Source: Pseudooceanicola algae
GTDB lineage: Bacteria; Pseudomonadota; Alphaproteobacteria; Rhodobacterales; Rhodobacteraceae
Direction of reading: 5' to 3'
Length of the DNA stretch: 64,000 nucleotides
NCBI RefSeq assembly: GCF_003590145.2
Contig: NZ_CP060436.1
Location: forward strand, 282,001-346,000
The notes under the pieces were generated by a model, which had not been told where the DNA came from, did no database searches, and saw nothing but the letters and a program-made list of their open reading frames with translations. The translations under genes and the position numbers were made by a program. Below, piece by piece: positions 37,742 through 49,781 of the stretch; the first letter of the stretch is position 1, and the number at the start of each line of letters is the position of its first letter.

Positions 37742-39091
37742 TTAACCGGGAAAGGTCCGCGCGAGCCATTTTTCCAGCCAGTGGATGTTGTAATCCCCGG
37801 ATTGGATGTCGGGATCCTGCAACAACATGTCGAACAGCGGCACGGTGTTTTCGACTCCGTCGACGATCAGTTCGCCAAGCGCACGGTCCAACCGGGCCAG
37901 CGCTTCGGGGCGGTCGCGGCCATGCACGATCAGTTTGCCGATCAGGCTGTCGTAATAGGGCGGGATCGAATAGCCGTTATAAAGAGCGGAATCCATCCGC
38001 ACACCCAGCCCGCCGGGCGCATGGAAGGCCGAGATCTTGCCCGGACGGGGCGCGAAGCCCGGCACGGTTTCGGCGTTGATGCGCACCTCGATGGCATGGC
38101 CGTTGATTCTCAACTCGTCCTGCGCGAAGGACAGGGGCATGCCGGCGGCAACGCGGATCTGTTCGCGCACCAGGTCGATGCCGAAGATCGCCTCGGTCAC
38201 CGGATGTTCCACCTGCAGGCGGGTGTTCATCTCGATGAAGTAGAATTCGCCGTTCTCGTAGAGGAATTCGATCGTCCCGGCGCCGGCATAGTTGATCTTG
38301 GCCACGGCATCCGCGCAGACCTTGCCAATGCGATCCCGTTCTTCCTGGGTGATGGTGGGCCCTGGGGCTTCTTCCAGCACCTTCTGGTGACGCCGTTGCA
38401 ACGAGCAATCGCGTTCGCCCAGATGGACAGCCGTGCCCTTGCCGTCACCGAAGACCTGAATCTCGATATGGCGGGGGGTGGTCAGGTATTTCTCGATATA
38501 GACTTCGTCGTTGCCGAAGGCGGCCTTGCCTTCGGAGCGGGCGGTCAGAAAGGCACGCTCCATCTCGGCATCGCTGTTGGCGACCTTCATGCCGCGCCCG
38601 CCGCCGCCGGCGGTGGCCTTGATGATGACCGGATAGCCGATTTCGGCCCCGACGCGCCGGGCACTGGCCAGATCGGGCACGCCACCGTCAGAGCCGGGCA
38701 CGCAGGGTACGCCCAGGTCCTTCATCGTGTCCTTGGCGGTGATCTTGTCACCCATGACGCGGATATGTTCGGCGCGCGGGCCAATGAAGGTCAGCGCGTG
38801 GTCTTCGACGATCTGCACGAAGTTCGCGTTTTCGCTGAGAAAACCGTACCCAGGGTGGATCGCCTGGGCGCCGGTGACTTCGGCTGCGGCCATGATCGCG
38901 GGGATCGACAGATAGCTGTCGCTGCTGGCGGGCGGGCCGATGCAGACGCTTTCGTCGGCCATGCGCACATGCATCGCGTCACTGTCGGCAGTGGAATGCA
39001 CCGCGACGGACTTGATGCCCATCTCGCGCGCCGCGCGGATCACGCGCAGGGCAATCTCGCCCCGGTTGGCGATGAGGATCTTTTCGAACAT
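37742..39091 (-). CDS. accC: Acetyl-CoA carboxylase, biotin carboxylase subunit
   Basis: ATP- and bicarbonate-dependent carboxylation of the biotin on AccB, first half-reaction of fatty acid synthesis. 449 residues. The sequence opens with [30 protein letters not shown], has the ATP-grasp glycine loop [12 protein letters not shown] and the catalytic region [16 protein letters not shown]. It starts 9 bp after accB on the same strand. Confidence 0.97.
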   Translation of the reverse strand: MFEKILIANRGEIALRVIRAAREMGIKSVAVHSTADSDAMHVRMADESVCIGPPASSDSYLSIPAIMAAAEVTGAQAIHPGYGFLSENANFVQIVEDHALTFIGPRAEHIRVMGDKITAKDTMKDLGVPCVPGSDGGVPDLASARRVGAEIGYPVIIKATAGGGGRGMKVANSDAEMERAFLTARSEGKAAFGNDEVYIEKYLTTPRHIEIQVFGDGKGTAVHLGERDCSLQRRHQKVLEEAPGPTITQEERDRIGKVCADAVAKINYAGAGTIEFLYENGEFYFIEMNTRLQVEHPVTEAIFGIDLVREQIRVAAGMPLSFAQDELRINGHAIEVRINAETVPGFAPRPGKISAFHAPGGLGVRMDSALYNGYSIPPYYDSLIGKLIVHGRDRPEALARLDRALGELIVDGVENTVPLFDMLLQDPDIQSGDYNIHWLEKWLARTFPG

Positions 39092-39100
39092 GGGGAACCC

Positions 39101-39583
39101 TTACTCGATGATCATCAGAAGCGAACCGTATTCGACAGCCGCCTTGTCTTCGACCAGGATCCGCGTGACGGTCCCGGATTTCGGCGCCGGAATGTGGTTC
39201 ATCGTCTTCATCGCTTCGACGATCAGCAGGGTGTCACCTTCGGACACGCTGTCACCGACCTTGACGAAGGATGGCGCACCGGGTTCGCCCTGCATGTAGA
39301 TCGTGCCCACCATGGGAGAGGTCACAGCGCCGGGATGATCGGCGGGATCTTCGCTGGCGGCGGCCGGGGCCGGAGCGGCGGCAACCGGCGCGGCGGCGGG
39401 GGCAGGCGCGGCGGGAACCGCGACGGCTGCCTGGATCTCGGCCTTGCGGCTGACCCGGACGCTCAACTGGTCGTCTTTCGCGTAATCGCGTTTCACTTCC
39501 AGTTCGGTCAGATCATTCTCGCGCAGGAGTTCCGCCAGGGCCTGGATAAAGGCCACGTCTGCGTCATGCGTCTTTTCGCTCAT
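39101..39583 (-). CDS. accB: Acetyl-CoA carboxylase biotin carboxyl carrier protein
   Basis: 160 residues. A helical N-terminus (FIQALAELLRENDLTELEVKR) is joined through an Ala/Pro-rich linker to the biotinyl domain, with the biotin acceptor Lys in VEAMKTMNHI and the protruding thumb region. GAGGG precedes the ATG at 39583; the longer open frame upstream is non-coding. First gene of accB-accC-aat. Confidence 0.97.
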   Translation of the reverse strand: MSEKTHDADVAFIQALAELLRENDLTELEVKRDYAKDDQLSVRVSRKAEIQAAVAVPAAPAPAAAPVAAAPAPAAASEDPADHPGAVTSPMVGTIYMQGEPGAPSFVKVGDSVSEGDTLLIVEAMKTMNHIPAPKSGTVTRILVEDKAAVEYGSLLMIIE

Positions 39584-39760
39584 TGCACCCTCGATCGGAT
39601 AGGAGCGCCTCTTACCTGTCAGGCGCCTGATGTTATTGCACTGCTTATAGAGAAAGCCTGTGCCAGAAGAAAGCCGTGGTTGTCCATGGTCGCGCCGCTT
39701 TTCCCCGCCCGCCCGCAAGGTTGTGCGCAACAGCAGGGGGTCCCCGGGGGCGAACATGTG

Positions 39761-39792
39761 AAAAGGCCGCCCTCCGGGACGGGAGAGCGGCC
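39761..39792 (-). terminator. Terminator after the PRC-barrel gene
   Basis: A stem of about 11 bp with one mismatch (GGCCGCTCTCCC / AGGGCGGCC on the minus strand) is followed by TTTT on the minus strand. It separates the PRC-barrel gene from the accB promoter. Confidence 0.75.
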
Positions 39793-39857
39793 GACATTTG
39801 ATCTGTCTGTGGTCTGGCAGGATCCGTGCGGGGATCCGGCTCAGCGACCGGGCGTCG

Positions 39858-40508
39858 TTACGATTTGCCCAACATCACTGGTTCATCCGAGTTGATTTCC
39901 TCGGAGGCTTCGGGGTCGAATTCGGCCATGGCTTCAAGCTCGGCCTTGGTATAGGCGCCGGCCTGCAGTTCTTCGCCCGACCAGCTCAGGGCTTCCAGCG
40001 GCATGGCGACGTCATGTTCGCCAAGACCCAGGAAGCCGCCGATACCCACGATGGCCATTTCCTTGCCGTCGACCAGAACGACATTGTCGATCTCGCCGAT
40101 GGTTTCGCCGTCACCGGATTTCACATCCGTGCCGATCAGCGACCCGGCGGTGATGGTCGAGGGCATCACAGCGCCATCATTGGCCAGATCGTCGGTGGCC
40201 ATGTCATCGGATCCGGTGTCGGTAATCTGGTCGACATCCTGGGCGTAGTCTTCGGTCTGGGTGCCCATGCTGTCGGCCGTATCACTGATGGCGTCGCCGG
40301 TGGCGTCGATACCGCTTTCGATTGCATCGCCAGTGGAATCCGCAGCTTGGGCAAGGTCTTCGCCCATGGTGTTGTCGGCGTTGGCATTGGCCTCTGCGTT
40401 GACGTCGGCGGTCAGGTTATGTTCGGACGTGGCTTCCTGTGCGACGACAGGGGTTGCAACGAGTGCGATAGCGGCCACACCGGACATCAGGGTTTTCTTG
40501 AAGGTCAT
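39858..40508 (-). CDS. Exported PRC-barrel domain protein
   Basis: 216 residues. A signal peptide (TLMSGVAAIALVATPVVAQ) is followed by a low-complexity acidic region rich in Ala, Asp, Thr and Asn (about 24-105), with repeats of STGDAIESGIDATGDAISDTADSMG type. A C-terminal PRC barrel follows (LIGTDVKSGDGETIGEIDNVVLVDGKEMAIVGIGGFLG, about 120-185). GGAG precedes the ATG. PRC barrels bind partner proteins or small ligands. This type is probably a periplasmic stress or surface protein; exact role unknown. Confidence 0.85.
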   Translation of the reverse strand: MTFKKTLMSGVAAIALVATPVVAQEATSEHNLTADVNAEANANADNTMGEDLAQAADSTGDAIESGIDATGDAISDTADSMGTQTEDYAQDVDQITDTGSDDMATDDLANDGAVMPSTITAGSLIGTDVKSGDGETIGEIDNVVLVDGKEMAIVGIGGFLGLGEHDVAMPLEALSWSGEELQAGAYTKAELEAMAEFDPEASEEINSDEPVMLGKS

Positions 40509-40585
40509 GTCGATCTCCTTTGTCTGTTCTGACCACTCAACACGGGCGGGGCCATCGAAGTTCCCTGCCGCGTTTCCAGAATGCA

Positions 40586-40618
40586 CAAAAAAACCCCGAA
40601 GCTCGCGGCTCCGGGGGT
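40586..40618 (-). terminator. Terminator after acs
   Basis: The stem CCCCGGAGC / GCTTCGGGG (one G-T pair) is followed by a run of seven T on the minus strand, directly after the acs stop. Confidence 0.88.
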
Positions 40619-40643
40619 CTTGATCTGGTGTGAGGTCGGGGTG

Positions 40644-42599
<1,956 letters not shown>

Positions 42600-42690
42600 G
42601 GACTCCTCCTCGCGTGATTAACCATTTCTAGATATGGGCGGGGGCCGGGCCTGTTCAACCGCTTCGCGGCGCGGGCCCGGCCCTTCGGCC

Positions 42691-43446
42691 TTATATGGCT
42701 AGGTATTCCGACCGAAGTTCGGCGTTGGAAAGCACCTCCTGGGCGGCGCCATCGAAGACCACCGACCCGGTGTCCAGAATCACCGCCCGATCCGCCAGTT
42801 CCAGCGCGCGCACGGCGTTCTGTTCGACCAGGATCGTGGTGATCCCCTGTTCCTTGATGATCCGCAGGGTCTTTTCGATCTCGTCGACGATCACCGGGGC
42901 AAGGCCTTCGTAGGGTTCATCGAGCAACAGCACCTTGATGTCGCGGGCCAGGGCGCGGGCGATGGCCAGCATCTGCTGTTCGCCGCCCGACAGGGTGACG
43001 CCTTCCTGGCGGCGGCGTTCGCCGAGACGCGGAAACAGTTCGTATAGCCGCGCCAGGCTCCAGCCGATGGGCGGGGCGATCTGGGCCAGTTGCAGATTTT
43101 CCTCTACCGTCAGGCCGGGGATGATCGAGCGGTCCTCGGGCACGAGGCCGATCCCCGCCTGCGCGGCCTGCCAGGAAGCCATGGAATGCAGCGGCTGGTG
43201 ATCCAGCCAGATCTCGCCATGGGTGACCTGCGGGTCATTCATCCGCGCGATGGAGCGCAGGGTCGATGTCTTGCCCGCCCCGTTGCGCCCCAGCAGCGCC
43301 AGGATCTCGCCCTCGTGGACGTTGAAGCTGATGTTCTGGACGATGTAGCTTTCGCCGTAATAGCTTTCCATGTTCCAGACCGACAGGAAGGCCGGGGCGG
43401 TTTCGGCAAAGTTCTTGCCCTTCGAGAAATCCGGTTTGACGTTCAT
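42691..43446 (-). CDS. livF: Branched-chain-type ABC transporter ATP-binding protein (LivF type)
   Basis: 251 residues. Walker A ALLGRNGAGKTSTLR, Q-loop, signature LSGGEQQMLAIARAL and Walker B VLLLDEPYEGLAP are intact. It has an N-terminal extension (MNVKPDFSKGKNFAETAPAFLS) beyond the usual LivF start, but AGGAG precedes this ATG. It pairs with LivG as the second ATPase of a HAAT-family importer. The substrate is not necessarily an amino acid (see acs and the regulator). Confidence 0.92.
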   Translation of the reverse strand: MNVKPDFSKGKNFAETAPAFLSVWNMESYYGESYIVQNISFNVHEGEILALLGRNGAGKTSTLRSIARMNDPQVTHGEIWLDHQPLHSMASWQAAQAGIGLVPEDRSIIPGLTVEENLQLAQIAPPIGWSLARLYELFPRLGERRRQEGVTLSGGEQQMLAIARALARDIKVLLLDEPYEGLAPVIVDEIEKTLRIIKEQGITTILVEQNAVRALELADRAVILDTGSVVFDGAAQEVLSNAELRSEYLAI

Positions 43447-43458
43447 TTTCCCGCTCCT

Positions 43459-44220
43459 TTAAGCCGCCGCGCTTTCGCCAAGGTAGGCTTCGCGCACCTT
43501 GGGGTGGCCCTTGATGTTTTCCGGCACGTCCTCGACCAGGGGGGTGCCCTGGGCCAGCACGGTGATCCGGTCGGCCAGGCTGAAGACCACGTGCATGTCG
43601 TGTTCGATGATGGCGATGGTGATGTCGCGTTCGGCCTTGATCTGCTTCAGCAGATCGATGGTGTTGTTGGTATCGGCCCGCGCCATCCCGGCGGTGGGCT
43701 CATCCAGCAACAACAGGCGCGGTTCCTGCGCCAGGCACATGCCGATTTCCAGTCGTCGCTTGTCGCCGCGCGACATGGAAGCCGCGTGCATGTGGCGCTT
43801 GTCGACCATGTTCATGTCGACCAGCATCGCTTCGGCCTTGTCGCGGATGTCGGCCTCGCGGGCGACGGACCGGACCCCGTTCAGCTTGAACGCCCCGTCG
43901 CGACGCGCGAAACAGGGGATCATCATGTTTTCCATCACCGTCAGATCGCCGAAGATCTCGGGCGTCTGGAAGACCCGGCTGATCCCCATCTGGTTGATCT
44001 CGTAAGGCGTGCGCCCCAGCACCGACTGACCGTCGAACATGACCGACCCGGTGTCGGGGATCAGCTTGCCCACGAGGCAGTTCAGCAGCGTGGACTTGCC
44101 CGCCCCGTTCGGCCCGATGATCGCATGGACCGAATTTTCCGCCACGCTCAGGTTCACGTCTCCGAGCGCCTGGAGCCCGCCGAAACGCTTTCCGACATTC
44201 TTGACTTCGAGAATACCCAT
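43459..44220 (-). CDS. livG: Branched-chain-type ABC transporter ATP-binding protein (LivG type)
   Basis: 253 residues. Walker A AIIGPNGAGKSTLLN, Walker B LLLLDEPTAGMARADT with the family's following His region IEHDMHVVFSLADRITVLAQG. The signature motif is MSRGDKRRLEIG, somewhat unlike the usual LSxGQQ but typical of this transporter subgroup. 12 bp before livF and 10 bp after livM, clearly one operon. Confidence 0.92.
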   Translation of the reverse strand: MGILEVKNVGKRFGGLQALGDVNLSVAENSVHAIIGPNGAGKSTLLNCLVGKLIPDTGSVMFDGQSVLGRTPYEINQMGISRVFQTPEIFGDLTVMENMMIPCFARRDGAFKLNGVRSVAREADIRDKAEAMLVDMNMVDKRHMHAASMSRGDKRRLEIGMCLAQEPRLLLLDEPTAGMARADTNNTIDLLKQIKAERDITIAIIEHDMHVVFSLADRITVLAQGTPLVEDVPENIKGHPKVREAYLGESAAA

Positions 44221-44229
44221 TTCGGTCTC

Positions 44230-45426
44230 CTATTCGGCAGGGGTGGATTGGGTGGCCTTGTCGCCGCCGTCACGGCGCCGGCGCAGCCGCGACAGACGTT
44301 GGCCGCCTTCGACAAGCCCACCGGGCAGGAAGGTGACGACCAGCATGAACAGGAGGCCCAGGGTCAGGTGCCAGCCGGAGCCGACGAAATGTTCCGCGAC
44401 CCAGATCACGATGCTTTCCAGCCCGTCGGGCAGGGCGTGGAACCACTGGTGCAGCACGTTGTCGTTGATCTTCGAGAAGATGTTCTCGAAATACTTGATG
44501 AAGCCCGCGCCCAGCACCGGCCCGATCAGCGTGCCCGCCCCGCCGAGGATCGTCATCAGCACGACCTCGCCGCTGGCAGTCCATTGCATGCGCTCGGCCC
44601 CGGCCAGCGGATCCATCGAGGCCAGAAGCCCGCCCGCCAGCCCGGCATACATCCCCGAGATCACGAAGGCCGCAAGGGTATAGGGGCGGGTGTTCAGCCC
44701 GGTGTAGTTCATCCGCTGCTGGTTGGATTTCACCGCCCGCAGCATCAGGCCGAAGGGCGAGCGGAAGATGCGGATCGACAGGTAGAAGGCGATCATCATC
44801 ACCAGCGCACAAAGATAGTAACCGGCATTGAACTGGAAGGCCCAGCCGCCAAGGTTCAGCGTCTCGGTCGCGCGCATCTCCAGACCGAAGAAGCTGGTTG
44901 CGGGGATGCCACCCGTGGCGGTCGCCGCCTCGCCCAGGATGCGCGGATCGTCCAGCGACAGTTGCAGCCCGGTTTCGCCGTTGGTGATCGGTGTCAGCAC
45001 CGAATAGGCGAGGTTGAAGCTCATCTGCGCGAAGGCCAGCGTCAGGATCGAGAAGTAGATGCCCGAGCGGCGCAGGCTGACAAAGCCGATCAGCAGGGCA
45101 AACAGCCCCGAGACGACCACTGCCAGCAGGATCGCCGGAATGACGTTCATGCTGAGCAGCTTGAACATCCAGACGGCGGAATAGGATCCGACGCCAAGGA
45201 AGGCCGCGTGACCGAAGCTGAGATAGCCGGTCAGGCCGAACAGGATGTTGAAGCCGATGGCGAAGATCCCGAAGATCACGAAGCGCTGCATCAGGTCCGG
45301 GTAGCCCGCGTTGAATTGCGACATGGCGCTGTCGGCGGGGAAGGGGTTCAGGATGAAGGGCGCGAAGATCACCAGCGCGGCGACGACGCCCAGAAGGGTC
45401 AGGTCTTTCTTGTTCAGTCCCAGCAT
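44230..45426 (-). CDS. livM: Branched-chain-type ABC transporter permease (LivM type)
   Basis: A 398-residue inner-membrane permease with about ten helices. The family motif region [13 protein letters not shown] lies near 70, and the EAA-like coupling region is [46 protein letters not shown]. The tail is basic ([15 protein letters not shown]). It lies 4 bp after livH. Confidence 0.92.
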   Translation of the reverse strand: MLGLNKKDLTLLGVVAALVIFAPFILNPFPADSAMSQFNAGYPDLMQRFVIFGIFAIGFNILFGLTGYLSFGHAAFLGVGSYSAVWMFKLLSMNVIPAILLAVVVSGLFALLIGFVSLRRSGIYFSILTLAFAQMSFNLAYSVLTPITNGETGLQLSLDDPRILGEAATATGGIPATSFFGLEMRATETLNLGGWAFQFNAGYYLCALVMMIAFYLSIRIFRSPFGLMLRAVKSNQQRMNYTGLNTRPYTLAAFVISGMYAGLAGGLLASMDPLAGAERMQWTASGEVVLMTILGGAGTLIGPVLGAGFIKYFENIFSKINDNVLHQWFHALPDGLESIVIWVAEHFVGSGWHLTLGLLFMLVVTFLPGGLVEGGQRLSRLRRRRDGGDKATQSTPAE

Positions 45427-45430
45427 GGGT

Positions 45431-46462
45431 TCAGTCCTCCATCACGCCCTTGCGACCCATCAGGCCACGCGGGCGGGTCAGCAGGATGACGATTGCGGCA
45501 AGGTAGATGATGATCTGGTCGATCCCGGGGATCAGCGACTTGATCTCGTTCATCGAGGCGAAGCTTTCGAGGATCCCCAGCAGGAACCCGGCCAGCACGG
45601 CGCCCGGCAGGCTGCCCATGCCGCCGACCACCACGACGACGAAGCTGAGGACAAGGAAATCCATGCCCATGTGGTAATTGGGCGAATTGATCGGGGCATA
45701 CATCACCCCCGCCATCCCCGCGACGACTGCGGCAAGGGCGAACATGATGGTGAACCGCTTGTCGATGTTGATGCCCAGCAGGCCGACGGTTTCACGATCC
45801 GCCATCCCGGCGCGCACGACCATCCCGAAGGTGGTGAATTGCAGGAAGGCAAAGACCGCACCGATGATCAGGGCCGCGAAGGCGAAATAGACCAGCCGCC
45901 AGTAGGGGTAGATGATGACATTGGGATCCATGCCCAGCATCGCGCCGAAATCGAAACTGCCGCGGAAGGCGTCGGGCGCCGGCGTGGCGATCTGGGTGGC
46001 GCCGAAGTAATGCTTGATCAATTCCTGCAGCACGATGGCCAGGCCGAAGGTGACAAGGATCTGATCGGCATGGGGACGGCGGTAGAAATGCTTGATCAGC
46101 CCGCGTTCCATCACGAAGCCGACCAGCAGCATCACCGGGATCGAGAACAGGATCGCCAGGGGCACGGACCAGTCGATGATCGCGGCGCCGAAATCGGGGC
46201 CGAACCAGCTTTGGACATAGGGGGTCTTCACCTTCATCGGATTGCCGAGGAAATCGGTGCGCGTCGGGTCGATCGTCTCGAACGAGAGGTTGAGGATCTT
46301 GTTCAGCGTGACCGCGCAGAAGGCGCCGATCATGAACAGCGCGCCATGGGCGAAGTTCACCACGCCAAGGGTGCCGAAGATCAGGGTCAGGCCAAGGGCG
46401 ATCAGCGCATAGGCGCTGCCCTTGTCGAGGCCGTTGAGAATTTGAAGGATGAGTGCGTCCAT
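45431..46462 (-). CDS. livH: Branched-chain-type ABC transporter permease (LivH type)
   Basis: 343 residues, start at 46462 where [30 protein letters not shown] is the standard LivH opening and GGCGGGGACA lies upstream. Other marks are [52 protein letters not shown] and [21 protein letters not shown]. It contains an extra loop of about 40 residues (near 50-95, with [20 protein letters not shown]) compared with amino-acid LivH. Confidence 0.92.
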   Translation of the reverse strand: MDALILQILNGLDKGSAYALIALGLTLIFGTLGVVNFAHGALFMIGAFCAVTLNKILNLSFETIDPTRTDFLGNPMKVKTPYVQSWFGPDFGAAIIDWSVPLAILFSIPVMLLVGFVMERGLIKHFYRRPHADQILVTFGLAIVLQELIKHYFGATQIATPAPDAFRGSFDFGAMLGMDPNVIIYPYWRLVYFAFAALIIGAVFAFLQFTTFGMVVRAGMADRETVGLLGINIDKRFTIMFALAAVVAGMAGVMYAPINSPNYHMGMDFLVLSFVVVVVGGMGSLPGAVLAGFLLGILESFASMNEIKSLIPGIDQIIIYLAAIVILLTRPRGLMGRKGVMED

Positions 46463-46576
46463 TGTCCCCGCCTGGGTTCGGATGTGGAAGGGTTGCCTGG
46501 GGTGGTGCCGCAAAAGCGCTTTGCCTGACCGGCGAAAGCCGGTCCGGGTCGGGGCCTAATTGGGTTTGGGCACCAC

Positions 46577-46608
46577 GGGCGCCGGTCGGCCATTGGCCAC
46601 CGGCGCCC
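46577..46608 (-). promoter_or_regulatory. Stem-loop between binding-protein gene and livH
   Basis: A long GC-rich stem (GGGCGCCGGT.. / ..CCGGCGCCC with inner GGCC pairs) without a T-run follows the binding-protein stop. Such intercistronic stems often protect the upstream mRNA so that more binding protein than permease is made. Confidence 0.65.
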
Positions 46609-46622
46609 GCTTCCATGCGCGA

Positions 46623-48008
46623 TCAGGCGCCTGCGTTGCAGGACCCGAGGTTGCCGCCCGAGAACATCGGGTTGTCGGGCTCGTACCAGACCTGCTGGAC
46701 GGGCGTCTGTTCGACCACTTCGAGAAGGTCGAATTCGGAGGTCGGGTTCTCTTTCCCGCGCACCACCAGAACGTCCTTGAAGCACTGGTGATCATCGGCG
46801 CGGTACAGCACCTGGCCGTTGCCCAGACCGTCGAACAGGAAGCCCTTGTTCGCCGGGCTGTCGATGCCCTCGATGGAACTGTCGCCACCCACCAGGGCCT
46901 CTCCCACGGCGCAGGGGTTGAAGGACCCGGCCCGTTGCACGGCATCCGCATATAGCAGCGTCTGCACGTAGCAGGTATGCGCGGCCTGGCTCGGCGGGAA
47001 GCCGTACTTGGTGCCGAAGCTCTTCACGAAGGCCTTGGAGCCTTCGTCCTGCAGCGACCAGTGCCAGTTGGTGGACCCGAAGATCCCCTTGACCGCATCG
47101 CCCGCGCCCTGCGCCATCAGACGCGAATAAAGCGGCACGACGATCTCGAACTGCTTGCCGTTGACGATCTTGTCGCGCAGGCCGAACTGCACGGCGTTGG
47201 TGATCGAATTGACCATGTTGCCGCCGTAGTGGTTCAGGATCAGCACATCCGCGTCCGTCTGCAGGATCGGCGTGATGTAGGAGCTGAAATCCGTGGCCGC
47301 CAGCGGGGTGCGCACGGTGTTGACCGTGGACCAGCCAAGCGCCTCGGTCGCCGCCTTGATCGATTCTTCCTGGGTCCAGCCCCAGGTGTAGTCGGCCGTC
47401 AGGTGATAGGCCTTGCGATCGGTGCCATATTGCGAGGCGAGCACCGGGGCCAGCGCCGCGCCGGACATATAGGCGTTGAAGAAGTGGCGGAAGCCATTGG
47501 CCTTCTTGTCCTTGCCGGTGGTGTCGTTGGAGTGGGTCAGGCCGGACATGAAGATCACGCCCGCTTCCTGGCACAGACCCTGCACGGCGACCGCGACGCC
47601 CGAAGAGGACCCGCCAGTGATCATCACCGCGCCGTCCTTTTCGATCATCGATTTGGCCGAAGCCCGTGCCGCGTCGGATTTGGTCTGGGTGTCGCCGGTG
47701 ACGTATTCGACCTTCTTGCCCAGGATGCCGCTGCCTTCCAGCGCCTTGGAGCTGAAGGTGTTCAGCATGCCGCCGTCGCCTTCGCCGTTCAGGTGCTCGA
47801 CCGCCAGCTGATAGGCGCGCAATTCGTCCGCGCCTTCGTCTGCATAGGGTCCGGATTGCGGCACGTTGAAGCCGAGCGTCACGGAGCCGCCCATCGGTTC
47901 ATTGGTGAACGCGTTTGCCGCGCCGGTGAAGATCGTGGGAACGGCAAGGCCGGCCCCGCCGATCATACTGGTCTTCAGCAACCCGCGACGTGTCAGGTTT
48001 TTCGACAT
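46623..48008 (-). CDS. Tat-exported ABC substrate-binding protein (HAAT/urea-LivK type)
   Basis: 461 residues. A twin-arginine signal (LTRRGLLKTSMIGGAGLAVPTIFTGAANA) shows export as a folded protein, unusual for Liv binding proteins, which normally use Sec. The mature part is a type I periplasmic binding fold (VTLGFNVPQSGPYADEGADELRAYQLAVEHLN; MITGGSSSGVAVAVQGLCQEAGVIFMSG; ADVLILNHYGGNMVNSITNAVQFG). Its ligand is unknown; the cluster context with acs and a ScfR-type regulator argues for a short-chain acid or derivative rather than an amino acid. Confidence 0.88.
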   Translation of the reverse strand: MSKNLTRRGLLKTSMIGGAGLAVPTIFTGAANAFTNEPMGGSVTLGFNVPQSGPYADEGADELRAYQLAVEHLNGEGDGGMLNTFSSKALEGSGILGKKVEYVTGDTQTKSDAARASAKSMIEKDGAVMITGGSSSGVAVAVQGLCQEAGVIFMSGLTHSNDTTGKDKKANGFRHFFNAYMSGAALAPVLASQYGTDRKAYHLTADYTWGWTQEESIKAATEALGWSTVNTVRTPLAATDFSSYITPILQTDADVLILNHYGGNMVNSITNAVQFGLRDKIVNGKQFEIVVPLYSRLMAQGAGDAVKGIFGSTNWHWSLQDEGSKAFVKSFGTKYGFPPSQAAHTCYVQTLLYADAVQRAGSFNPCAVGEALVGGDSSIEGIDSPANKGFLFDGLGNGQVLYRADDHQCFKDVLVVRGKENPTSEFDLLEVVEQTPVQQVWYEPDNPMFSGGNLGSCNAGA

Positions 48009-48127
48009 GAAGTCTCCTCCCTTGGATTGGGCGCCATGGTCCTCTCCATGGCGTGATGCGGCTGCGCCTCCTCCGCGCTGCCACCTGCACTAAGTGCGGG
48101 GTCATCATCGCACCGGAATCGAAAATT

Positions 48128-48223
48128 CTGCAACAATCCCTTTTGATTGCTGGATTTTTTTGTAAAGAAATGAACAGTTAACCAGTAAGACTTGTAAATT
48201 AATTCTGTCGCACTGCAGCAATC
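48128..48223. promoter_or_regulatory. Repeat pairs in the AT-rich divergent promoter of the uptake operon and ScfR gene
   Basis: Two TTGTAAA heptamers (48160-48166 and 48192-48198) lie 32 bp apart, about three helical turns. They are bracketed by CTGCAACAATC (48128-48138) and CTGCAGCAATC (48213-48223). The region is strikingly AT-rich compared with its surroundings. These are candidate operators for the divergent ScfR-type regulator. Confidence 0.5.
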
Positions 48224-48280
48224 TACGGCCCGGAAGGCCAAGAGAAGCTTGAAACGACAGGGAAATTCGGCAGGAGGCCA

Positions 48281-49609
48281 ATGCCCAGATCAACACTGAC
48301 AGGCACACGAATCCGTGATCGTCGCCTGGCGCTGGGCATCCGGCAGGCCGAACTGGCGCGGCAGGCGGGGATCTCGGCCTCCTATCTCAACCTGATCGAA
48401 CACAACCGGCGCAGAATCGGCGGCAAGGTCCTGCTGGCGCTGGCCGGGGTGTTGGGTGTCGAGCCTTCGGCCCTGTCCGAAGGCGCCGAGGCAGCGCTGC
48501 TGTCGCAATTGCGACAGGCCGCCGCCGACCGCCCCGACACCCGCGCCGAAATCGACCGGCTTGAGGAATTCACCGGGCGGTTTCCCGGCTGGGCGGCGCT
48601 GATCGCGGGGCAGAACGCTAGGCTCGGCGCGCTGGAACAGGCGGTTGCGGCGCTGACCGACCGGCTGGCCCATGACCCGCATCTGGCCGCTTCGATGCAT
48701 GAGGTCCTGTCGACGGTGACGGCGATCCATGCCTCGGCGGAAATTCTCGTCGACGATCCCGGCATCCCGCCCGAATGGCGCGCCCGCTTTCATCGCAACA
48801 TCGCCGAGGACAGCGCCCGCCTGGCCGAAGGTGCGCGACGCCTCGTCACCGAACTTGACGAGGGCGCGAGCCGGGAAACAATGCTTTCGGCTCCGCAGGA
48901 CGAGGTCGAGGCCTTCTTCAGCGCCCGCGATTTCCATTTCCCTGAACTTGAAACCGCGCCGGAGGCCGAAACGGTTGCCCGCCTGACGGAAACAGGTGCG
49001 AGCGGGCTGAGTTCGGACGCGGCGCGGCTGCTGGCCCGGCGGGCGCTGGAATCCTACGAGGAAGACGCCCGCATCCTGCCTGCCGCTGCCCTGATAGAGG
49101 CGCTGCCCGATCAGCAGGGCCCTGACCCGTTGCAACTGGCCGCGCGCTTCGGGGTCGATCCGGGACGCATCATGCGCAGGCTTGCGGCGCTGCCGGCGGA
49201 TCTGCTGGCCACGCGGGGGCAGCGGCCCTTTGGCCTAGTGGCCTGCGATGCGGCCGGGGCGCTGACCTTTCGCAAGCCGCTGGCGGCCTTTCCACTGCCC
49301 CGCTTTGGTGCGGCCTGTCCGCTGTGGCCGCTGTTTCAGGCGCTGAGCCGCCCGATGATGCCCCTGCGTCAGGTGATCCGCCTGGCCGGGCGATCCGATG
49401 CGGTCTTTGCCACCCATGCCATCGCCCAGCCCGCCGGGTCGCAGGTGCCGAACCGCGAACCGACCTTCGAGGCCCATATGCTGATCCAGCCGATGCCCAC
49501 GCTGACCCCGCAGGACGAGATGCCGCGCGTCGGGATCACCTGCCGGATCTGTCCCAAGCCCGCTTGTCGGGGGCGGCGCGAGCCCGCGATCATGGCCGAA
49601 CAGGGGTAG
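48281..49609 (+). CDS. Short-chain fatty acyl-CoA regulator family (ScfR/RamB-like) transcription factor
   Basis: 442 residues. XRE-type HTH at the N-terminus (TGTRIRDRRLALGIRQAELARQAGISASYLNLIEHNRRRIGGKVLLALA). A long helical middle region and the ScfR C-terminal domain follow, ending in the cysteine motif CRICPKPACRGRREPAI. Family members such as RamB control acetate and propionate metabolism (acs, glyoxylate and methylcitrate genes). It is divergent from the uptake-acs operon, with GGAGG before the ATG. It probably regulates that operon in response to an acyl-CoA; this is inference. Confidence 0.88.
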   Translation: MPRSTLTGTRIRDRRLALGIRQAELARQAGISASYLNLIEHNRRRIGGKVLLALAGVLGVEPSALSEGAEAALLSQLRQAAADRPDTRAEIDRLEEFTGRFPGWAALIAGQNARLGALEQAVAALTDRLAHDPHLAASMHEVLSTVTAIHASAEILVDDPGIPPEWRARFHRNIAEDSARLAEGARRLVTELDEGASRETMLSAPQDEVEAFFSARDFHFPELETAPEAETVARLTETGASGLSSDAARLLARRALESYEEDARILPAAALIEALPDQQGPDPLQLAARFGVDPGRIMRRLAALPADLLATRGQRPFGLVACDAAGALTFRKPLAAFPLPRFGAACPLWPLFQALSRPMMPLRQVIRLAGRSDAVFATHAIAQPAGSQVPNREPTFEAHMLIQPMPTLTPQDEMPRVGITCRICPKPACRGRREPAIMAEQG

Positions 49610-49781
49610 CCCGATCGCCCTGTGTCCGACCATGCAGGTCAACTGCTGAAGCGGCGGGGCCATCGCAGAGGCGCGAACCGGGTCCGGGGAATTCCCGTTC
49701 CGCGACATATACGCTTCCCCTTTCGCGGGCGGGCCTGCTAAGACAAGGGAATGATTGCTCTGCAAGGGAGGGGAGGACCTT

